Assembly (NCBI RefSeq): GCF_001921865.1
Contig: NZ_MSCT01000010.1
Coordinates: forward strand, 434,001-498,000
DNA from: Pseudomonas chlororaphis
GTDB lineage: Bacteria > Pseudomonadota > Gammaproteobacteria > Pseudomonadales > Pseudomonadaceae
Reading direction: 5' to 3'
Length of the DNA stretch: 64,000 nt
Shown here: piece after piece, positions 57,901 through 64,000 of the stretch
Position numbering within the stretch: the first letter of the stretch is position 1
Layout: each line of letters begins with the position of its first letter
The notes under the pieces: generated by a model
What the model was told of the DNA's origin: nothing
Seen by the model: only the letters and a program-made list of their open reading frames with translations
Databases searched by the model: none
Program-made: the position numbers and the translations under genes

Positions 57901-59202
57901 TCAAAAGCGCCATGTCGCTCCGCCGCCAATGATGTGCAGGGCGGCGTCGTGGTAGGTGCCCGATAGTGTGTCGCCCGAACGGGCCTTGGTTTGCTCGTCG
58001 TCCATATCACCTAGCCACACCAGCGTGTAGGCCATGTGCAGGTCAAGACCCTCCTCAAGTTGATAATTGATTCCGGTAGACAGGCGCCAGGTCTCGCCCA
58101 TCGGGTTGTCTACCGTCCGGTCTTTGTCGTCCACCGCCGAACTGTCATAGCCCAGCCCCATGTTCCAACGCAGTTTGGGGGTCGCCTGGTACTGGGTGCC
58201 GACAGAGGCATGCCAGGTGTCTTTGTACTGCCGGTCGACGGTGCGGCTGACGCCGGCTGCATTGGTATCGACCTCGACCCCGATGCTGCCGAACTCGCTC
58301 CAGTCCTGCCAGCCGAGGCTGCCAAGCAGCGTCCATTGGCTGTCCAGGGCGTGGGCGACACTAAAGAGCAGGGTTTGGGGGACTTGCAGGTCCAGCTGGA
58401 GATCGTCGACACCCAGACGCCCCAAGGCCGTATTGAGCAGGGGATTGCTGACGTCGCGCAGTTGCGGGCTGTCCTTGAACTCAAGGTTGATCTTGCTGGT
58501 GTAAGCGAGCCCTAGCCGAGTACGTTCGTTCAGCCGGTAGAGCAGGCCAAGGTTGACGCCGGTACCCAGGTCAGTGTCCTTGTATTCCAACTGTCCATCT
58601 GGCCGGTCGAGCAGGCTGAGCACGTTATTGTTGATGGCCATCTCGGTGCGGTAGTAGGCATACATGAAGCGAGGGCCGACCCCGACAGACAAGTCATCAG
58701 TGAACTTGTAGGCCAGCGTGGGCTGGAAAGACACGCCGATGATCGCCGCTTCCTGGGCAAAGTAGCGCCCGGCCCAGTCATCGTCGTAGTCCAGCGCCAG
58801 GCCGAAGTTACCGTACATGCCGAAACCGATAGCGGTTTTTTCATCGAGTTGGTGGCTGATGAACAGGCTGGCGCCCGGCAGATACTGCAGCGCGTTGCCG
58901 CCTTCGTTACCGTCGAACTGGTTATTGCCATCCCGAGAGAAACGGATATTGCCAAATATCACCTGAGCGTTTGCGCTGATCTGCGTGCCGGATAACTCGG
59001 TAATGCCCGCCGGGTTGCTCATCAGCACACTCGGGTCGTTTGCCAGGGCTGCTGCGCCGGCATTGGACAAACCATTGCCTTCCTGGCCCGCCTCGTAAAT
59101 CAAAATGCCACCGGCCCGGGCTTCACTCGCGAAAAGACCAAGGCCATAGAAAACTATCGAAAGGTAGAGTCGTCGAGAGCGTGGGCGTTTATTCGTCTTC
59201 AT
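57901..59202 (-). CDS. OmpP1/FadL-family outer-membrane channel
   Basis: This 433-residue protein has a signal peptide ending near ASEARA-GGI and the FadL N-terminal hatch sequence GNGLSNAGAAALANDPSVLMSNPAGITEL (in parts). Beta strands fill the rest and it ends GGATWRF with a terminal Phe. FadL-type channels take up hydrophobic compounds through a lateral opening. AAGGAAG precedes the ATG. The divergent phosphatase and arylsulfatase suggest uptake of lipophilic esters, but this is inference. Confidence 0.9.
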   Translation of the reverse strand: MKTNKRPRSRRLYLSIVFYGLGLFASEARAGGILIYEAGQEGNGLSNAGAAALANDPSVLMSNPAGITELSGTQISANAQVIFGNIRFSRDGNNQFDGNEGGNALQYLPGASLFISHQLDEKTAIGFGMYGNFGLALDYDDDWAGRYFAQEAAIIGVSFQPTLAYKFTDDLSVGVGPRFMYAYYRTEMAINNNVLSLLDRPDGQLEYKDTDLGTGVNLGLLYRLNERTRLGLAYTSKINLEFKDSPQLRDVSNPLLNTALGRLGVDDLQLDLQVPQTLLFSVAHALDSQWTLLGSLGWQDWSEFGSIGVEVDTNAAGVSRTVDRQYKDTWHASVGTQYQATPKLRWNMGLGYDSSAVDDKDRTVDNPMGETWRLSTGINYQLEEGLDLHMAYTLVWLGDMDDEQTKARSGDTLSGTYHDAALHIIGGGATWRF

Positions 59203-59953
59203 AACGCTTCCTTGTCGGATCCCATGGCTTGGAAGTTCTGGGGCCGATAAAAATACGGGTCTTATGTTGCAATACAGTTTTCGATGCGCCGATAACTGTT
59301 TTGACTATCAATAGTGGAAGGCACGGTAACGTAAACCGGCTTAGATGGCGCTCTAGGCACGGCACGGGAAACAGTCAATATGCTCTTTACACGACAAGGA
59401 GGTAATAAGTATCTAAGGCAAGTGTCTTTATCGAACCAGAGTGAATAAGCAAGAGCGCGTTGTGTTTTTTTCGTATTGAGAGGGTTGGCGCCGCAAGTGC
59501 TGTCGGCAGGCTGCGCCTCCCCGCGGAGTCAGTCGAAAGAGGTGACGGCGCTCCCAGCCTTATTGGCACTCTTGCGGAAAACGGTAGCGGCATATTAATG
59601 GCTATCCTGAGGTGTTCAAGACTGGAAAAAGATGACACTCGGCACGCTCGGGTGTCTGCCTGGAGGCGGCTGATCCGGTTGAAGAAAGAATCTTCGTGGC
59701 GCTTTTCCCCACGGGTGTGGGCTGTACTTATAAACGCATGGAACAACAGAGTGTCGTGTAATGAATATGGGTTCAAAGACCCTGTTCGCCGCATTGCACA
59801 GAACTTTGCTAGTGTTTATTGGAACTTGCAGAGGCGCAACATAACAACTGTGCGCCATCGAACCAGAGAAAAGCAGCGCCCGCCCAGGCCGTACCTGGGT
59901 GAATCGACTTGAATAACGCGGTTCCCGCCTTTTGTATTTATCAAGGAAGTTGC
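59203..59953. other. Long divergent intergenic region, FadL-like / HAD phosphatase
   Basis: This 751-base stretch holds the promoters of two divergent transcripts. It has a TTGACT -35-like hexamer near 59298 and a weak sigma-54-like TTGGCGCCGCAAGTGCT at 59485-59501, whose -24/-12 spacing is right but whose sequence is poor. Open frames at 59387-59794 (minus) and 59460-59912 (plus) lack ribosome sites and recognisable domains. A small RNA or long leader could fit, but I see no specific sign of one. Confidence 0.45.
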
Positions 59954-60964
59954 ATGCACTTGAATCCGGCTTTGCTTAAATTGCGCTGGCTTTTCGCACT
60001 GTTGCTGATTCTGCCGCTTCTGGGCCAGGCTGAAGAGGTTTTGCCCTCCTGGCGCGACGGCCCCTCACGTACCGCGATCATCGGGTTCGTCGAGGCGGTG
60101 ACCGAAGAAGGTGGGAAAGGGTATGTGCCGCCGTCGGAGCGTATCGCCGTATTCGATAACGACGGCACCTTGTGGAGCGAACAGCCGCTCTACTTCCAGA
60201 TTCTCTTCGCCTTCGCCGAGGTCAAGCGCCTCGCTCCCCAGCACCCTGAATGGAAGACTCAACAGCCATTCAAAGCCGTGCTGGAGGATGATCACCGGGT
60301 CTTTGCCGCGAGCGGCATACGCGGGCTGATGGAAATCGTGACCGCCACCCATACCGGCATCGATACACAGACATTCAACCAAAACGCCCGTCGCTGGCTG
60401 GCGACGGCGGTGCATCCACGTACCCACAAGCCTTTTACCGAGATGGTGTACCAGCCAATGCTGGAACTGCTGTCCTTTCTGCGTGACAACGGTTTCAAGA
60501 CGTACATCGTCTCCGGCGGCGAGGTGGCCTTCATGCGTACCTTCGCCGAAGAGGTCTACGGCATCCCACCGGAACAGGTGATCGGCACCACCTTCGCCAC
60601 ACGGTTCCAGGACAAGGACGGGCAGTTGTCGATCCAGCGCCTGCCGGAGCTGACCCACAACGACGATGGTCCGGGCAAGCCGGAAAGCATCGAGGCGGTC
60701 ATTGGCAGGCGGCCGATCCTGGCCTTCGGCAATTCCGACGGCGACTTGCAAATGCTGCAGTGGACAGCAGCCGGATCGGGTCCGCGCTTCATGGGGCTGG
60801 TGCATCACACCGATGCCAAGCGCGAATGGGCCTATGACCGCGATTCGAAGATCGGCCGCCTGGACAAGGCGCTCGACAAGGCGCGGGCCGGTGCCTGGAC
60901 TATCGTTGATATGGCATCCGAATGGCGTCGGATCTACCCGTTCGAAGCCACGACCGGCGAATGA
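59954..60964 (+). CDS. Exported HAD-superfamily phosphatase
   Basis: This 336-residue protein has a signal peptide ending near LLGQA-EEV (about residue 26). HAD motif I is VFDNDGTLW with Asp68 and Asp70. Motif II is the Ser of IVSGGEV, and motif IV is LAFGNSDGDLQML. A periplasmic acid-phosphatase role is likely. AAGGAAG precedes the ATG. It lies 88 bases before the arylsulfatase gene, suggesting joint hydrolysis of phosphate and sulfate esters. Confidence 0.87.
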   Translation: MHLNPALLKLRWLFALLLILPLLGQAEEVLPSWRDGPSRTAIIGFVEAVTEEGGKGYVPPSERIAVFDNDGTLWSEQPLYFQILFAFAEVKRLAPQHPEWKTQQPFKAVLEDDHRVFAASGIRGLMEIVTATHTGIDTQTFNQNARRWLATAVHPRTHKPFTEMVYQPMLELLSFLRDNGFKTYIVSGGEVAFMRTFAEEVYGIPPEQVIGTTFATRFQDKDGQLSIQRLPELTHNDDGPGKPESIEAVIGRRPILAFGNSDGDLQMLQWTAAGSGPRFMGLVHHTDAKREWAYDRDSKIGRLDKALDKARAGAWTIVDMASEWRRIYPFEATTGE

Positions 60965-61052
60965 TTTTAATAAAAGGCGTTAGGCAAGACCCCGATAAAT
61001 ATTAGTCGTGCGACACGGCGGCTTTTAGTGAGTGAGCAAAAGGAGCAGTCAG

Positions 61053-62630
61053 ATGACTCGCATACATAAATGGTTACCCAAGCTGGCCTTGGTGGTGACC
61101 TCGGTCATGGCAGTTTCCGCAACTGTCGCAGCCGCTGAAAAACCCAACATCCTGGTGATATTCGGCGACGATATCGGCCAGACCAATATCAGTGCGTATT
61201 CGATGGGGGTGGTCGGCTACAAGACCCCGAACATCGACCGGATTGCCAAAGAGGGCATGATCTTCACCGATTACTATGCGGAGAACAGTTGTACTGCGGG
61301 ACGTTCCTCGTTCATTACCGGGCAGTCGCCACTGCGCACCGGGTTGACGAAAGTGGGTATGCCGGGCGTGGCGGTCGGCCTGCAAAAGCGCGACATCACC
61401 ATTGCGCAAGCGCTGAAATCCCAGGGTTATGCCACCGGCCAGTTCGGCAAGAACCACTTGGGCGACAAGGATGAATACCTGCCGACCAACCACGGTTTCG
61501 ACGAGTTCTTTGGCAACCTGTACCACCTCAATGCCGAGGAGGAGCCCGAACGTCCGTACTGGCCCAAGGACGACGCCGAGTTCGTCAAGGTTGCCTCTCC
61601 ACGCGGCGTGATCCACAGCTTCGCCGACGGCAAGATTGAAGACACCGGTGCGCTGAACAAGAAGCGCATGGAAACCATCGACGACGAAACCACCGCCGCC
61701 GCACAGGCGTTCATCGAGAAACAGGCCAAGGCTGACAAACCCTTCTTCGTCTGGATGAACACCACGCGGATGCACGCGTTCACCCATGTTCGCGAGTCCA
61801 TGCAGGGCCAGAGCGGCATGCCCGGCAACGAGTATGCCGACGGCATGCTCGAGCATGACGGTGACGTCGGCAAACTGCTGAAAACCCTGGATGACCTGAA
61901 GATCGCCGACAACACCATCGTCGTCTACACCACCGACAACGGCCCGAACCAGTGGTCGTGGCCGGATGCGGCCACCACGCCATTTCGCAACGAGAAGAAC
62001 TCCAACTGGGAAGGGGCTTATCGCGTTCCGGCCATGGTCCGCTGGCCGGGCAAAATCAAGCCTGGCGAAGTGTCCACGGAGCTGTTCTCCGGTCTTGACT
62101 GGTTCCCCACCCTGTTGGCCGCCGCAGGCGACACCAGCGTGAAGGAAAAACTCTTGAAAGGCTGGGCTCCGACCTCGGGCGGCACCAACTTCAAGGTGCA
62201 TCTGGACGGTTACAACCAACTGCCCTACCTGACGGGCCAGCAGCCGAAGAGCGAGCGCAAGGAGTTCTTCTACTTCAACGACGACGGGGCGCTGGTTTCT
62301 ATGCGTTTCGACAACTGGAAGGTGGTTTTCTGCGAACAGCGCAAGCCAGGCGGTTTCGAAGTCTGGAGCGAACCCTTCGTTTGCCTGCGCGCACCGAAGA
62401 TCTTCAACCTGCGCATGGACCCTTATGAAAGGGCCGATGTCGTTTCCGACCAGTACTACGATTGGTCGGCGAAAAACATCTACATGCTGGCAGTCGCCAC
62501 CCTGAAGGCCTCGAAGTTCCTCGAAACCTTCGTTGAATATCCGCCGAGCCAGAAACCGGCGAGCTTCAGCATCGATCAGATCCGTGCCGACGTAGACCGG
62601 CGGATCGAAGAGAAAATGAAGAAACAGTAG
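61053..62630 (+). CDS. Exported arylsulfatase
   Basis: This 525-residue type I sulfatase has a signal peptide ending near TVAAA-EKP (about residue 28). The metal-site start is VIFGDDIGQTN. Cys80 in SCTAGRSSFITG is the residue normally converted to formylglycine, here in the C-x-A-x-R form. The second metal site is TTDNGPNQ. It should release sulfate from organic sulfate esters in the periplasm. No formylglycine-generating enzyme or anSME gene is in the window, so maturation must be supplied elsewhere. AGGAG precedes the ATG. Confidence 0.92.
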   Translation: MTRIHKWLPKLALVVTSVMAVSATVAAAEKPNILVIFGDDIGQTNISAYSMGVVGYKTPNIDRIAKEGMIFTDYYAENSCTAGRSSFITGQSPLRTGLTKVGMPGVAVGLQKRDITIAQALKSQGYATGQFGKNHLGDKDEYLPTNHGFDEFFGNLYHLNAEEEPERPYWPKDDAEFVKVASPRGVIHSFADGKIEDTGALNKKRMETIDDETTAAAQAFIEKQAKADKPFFVWMNTTRMHAFTHVRESMQGQSGMPGNEYADGMLEHDGDVGKLLKTLDDLKIADNTIVVYTTDNGPNQWSWPDAATTPFRNEKNSNWEGAYRVPAMVRWPGKIKPGEVSTELFSGLDWFPTLLAAAGDTSVKEKLLKGWAPTSGGTNFKVHLDGYNQLPYLTGQQPKSERKEFFYFNDDGALVSMRFDNWKVVFCEQRKPGGFEVWSEPFVCLRAPKIFNLRMDPYERADVVSDQYYDWSAKNIYMLAVATLKASKFLETFVEYPPSQKPASFSIDQIRADVDRRIEEKMKKQ

Positions 62631-62636
62631 CCTGAT

Positions 62637-62669
62637 ACAGCCTGCAGTGGCGTCGCCATTGCAGGCTGT
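62637..62669 (+). terminator. Hairpin after arylsulfatase
   Basis: Arms ACAGCCTGCA(G)TGGCG and CGCCATTGCAGGCTGT form a long, nearly perfect stem seven bases after the stop. No T tract follows. The rest of the gap to 62890 has no supported gene. Confidence 0.6.
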
Positions 62670-62889
62670 AGCTGTACGGCGATGCCTTGCGTTGGCGTCC
62701 CGCTCCTATCTACGTGCCGTCAGCGCGCGATCCCGATCCCCCCAAACGCCTCATCACTGCCAGTGTCTGTTCGTGGTACGCGTACGACAGTTGGCGCTGT
62801 GTGCCGCTTCCATCTGTTTACCCGACCTGAAGATGAACTTGGCTCGTGGGCCTGGTTGTTGCCTTGCAACTGGGTGGGAGCATGAATCC

Positions 62890-63816
62890 TTAGTAAAGCA
62901 GTCCTCGCTCCAGCAACCTTCGGTCCCACGGCGCGGGATGGCCAATTTCATCCGCAAGAAACTTGGCCAGCGCAAGGATCTTGTGGGGCGTCTTTATGGT
63001 TTTGCGGTAAACCACCGAAAGATGACCGCCTGAAGGTGAATAGGGCAGCAGCACCGGTATCAACTCTCCGCACAGCAAAGCATCTTCGGCGAGGAAAGTT
63101 GGCAAAATAGCCAAGCCGATGCCCGCTTTGGCACTCTCCAACAGTTGATGTCCAGAATCGGTGCGTAACCGTGTACGAATTCGAAACGACTCTTGCTGAC
63201 CATTAAGCGTAAGTTTCCAGAAACCATTGGGTTCGCGGTTGTAGTACATCAACCCATCATGTAGCTGGAGGTCCTCTGGATGTTGAGGCGTGCCATTCTT
63301 CTCCAGATACTCGGGGCTGGCACAAATAAGGTGGTGATTATCGGTGATGATCTTCGCGACCAAAGACGAGTCTTCCAGCCGGCCAAGACGTATGGCCATA
63401 TCGAAGTGCTGGTCTTGAAGGCTGACAAAGCTATCGGTGCTTTGTACGTCAATATCCAGCTCGGGATGTTTCTTGGCGAACTTCGAAAAGATCGGCGCGA
63501 GATAACGCGGGGTGAATGCCAGTGGCGCGGAAATACACAGGCGCCCCTGGAGAAAAGCATTCGCCTGCCTGACCGATTGTTCGGAGTTCTTCAGTTCTTG
63601 TAGAAGGTAGACGGCCTGGCTGTAATATATCTGCCCCGCATCGGTCACCGAGAGTGGCCGGGTTCTACTGACCAAGGTACAACCCAGGTGTTTTTCCAAC
63701 TGTTTAATGCGCTGGCTTACTTGGGACTTGGTTGCGCCCAGGCGACGTGCGGCTTCGGAAAAACTCAGGGCGTCAACCACGGTGACAAAGGTGTTCATGT
63801 TGATGAATATATTCAT
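62890..63816 (-). CDS. LysR-family regulator
   Basis: This 308-residue regulator from the ATG at 63816 has an alternative start 20 codons upstream that would add a lysine-rich tail. The winged helix spans about residues 6-65 (ALSFSEAARRLGATKSQVSQRIKQLE, in parts) and the effector domain follows. It is of the CrgA-like branch. It converges on the arylsulfatase gene; its target may be that cluster or a gene beyond the right edge. Upstream sequence to 64000 is AT-rich and shows no gene. Confidence 0.87.
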   Translation of the reverse strand: MNIFINMNTFVTVVDALSFSEAARRLGATKSQVSQRIKQLEKHLGCTLVSRTRPLSVTDAGQIYYSQAVYLLQELKNSEQSVRQANAFLQGRLCISAPLAFTPRYLAPIFSKFAKKHPELDIDVQSTDSFVSLQDQHFDMAIRLGRLEDSSLVAKIITDNHHLICASPEYLEKNGTPQHPEDLQLHDGLMYYNREPNGFWKLTLNGQQESFRIRTRLRTDSGHQLLESAKAGIGLAILPTFLAEDALLCGELIPVLLPYSPSGGHLSVVYRKTIKTPHKILALAKFLADEIGHPAPWDRRLLERGLLY

Positions 63817-64000
63817 AGAACTCTCGGTTTTTCCGCTTTTTACTGTTTTTGCCTTTTTATTTTTTACGCCAGCCATAATCCTGACGCCAAAAAAGTAGCT
63901 GCACCCATATGTAGGGCGAGTAAAAAGTTCAGCGGCTAGAGGGTGTGACTTTTTTAAAAATGATAAGTTTCACAGGGTTGCAATGATTGATCCGGCAGAA

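Noticed and set aside
59485..59501. A second sigma-54-like promoter, TTGGCGCCGCAAGTGCT
   Set aside because: The -24/-12 spacing is right, but the -24 block lacks the GGCAC core and the predicted leader to the phosphatase gene would be over 400 bases.
59460..59912. A 150-codon plus-strand frame in the long divergent gap (and 59387-59794 on the minus strand)
   Set aside because: No ribosome site, no domain, basic low-complexity composition and mutual overlap on opposite strands.
62647..63033. A 128-codon plus-strand frame between the arylsulfatase and the last LysR gene
   Set aside because: It begins inside the terminator hairpin, lacks a ribosome site and runs into the 3' end of the LysR gene.

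Overview
The window is high-GC, densely coded gammaproteobacterial chromosome. Gene content points to a Pseudomonas of the fluorescens/protegens/chlororaphis type. It carries a Pseudomonas-style arn operon with two arnT genes, an OprD porin, RpoN/NtrC-type control signals, and two families of short paired palindromic (REP) elements in the gaps. No rRNA, tRNA, CRISPR array, insertion sequence, prophage or plasmid gene was seen. The assignment is by recognition only; no search was run.

Left part (100-8163): two short-chain/branched acyl-CoA degradation operons face each other. The plus-strand operon holds acyl-CoA synthetase, SDR 3-hydroxyacyl-CoA dehydrogenase, thiolase, acyl-CoA dehydrogenase and enoyl-CoA hydratase. 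The minus-strand operon holds a 3-hydroxyisobutyryl-CoA hydrolase-like protein and an acyl-CoA dehydrogenase. Together they fit isoleucine/valine or branched-chain acid breakdown. Then come a gtrA / GT2 / ArnT-like envelope glycosylation locus (8374-11175), a LysR regulator and an HPP-family membrane protein.

13343-23214 is the most unusual region. Nine minus-strand genes sit behind a divergent LysR gene. They encode an argininosuccinate-lyase-like enzyme, a polar amino-acid ABC importer (permease, ATPase, binding protein), two NodB-fold hydrolases (one lacking a metal-binding histidine), an MmgE/PrpD protein and an MFS transporter. I read it as an uncharacterised pathway that imports and dismantles an N-substituted amino acid, amide or imide.

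24064-37662 is the lipid A aminoarabinose region: arnB-C-A-D-T-E-F, ugd and a further ArnT-like transferase, each junction abutting or overlapping by 1-4 bases. A second arnT and an Ais-like periplasmic phosphatase follow. Next are a sensor kinase with no response regulator beside it, a lone solute-binding protein, an unknown coiled-coil protein and a GldA/F/G-like ABC system (41716-45270).

45466-56574 holds an NTF2-like protein, a LysR/OprD pair, a GntR / amino-acid ABC importer / gamma-glutamyltransferase-like operon preceded by a clear sigma-54 promoter and an NtrC-like box, a PPK2 kinase, an AraC regulator and an AI-2E-type permease. The right end (57164-63816) has an outer-membrane FadL-type channel and a DUF3313-like lipoprotein, divergent from an exported HAD phosphatase and an exported arylsulfatase, then a LysR gene.
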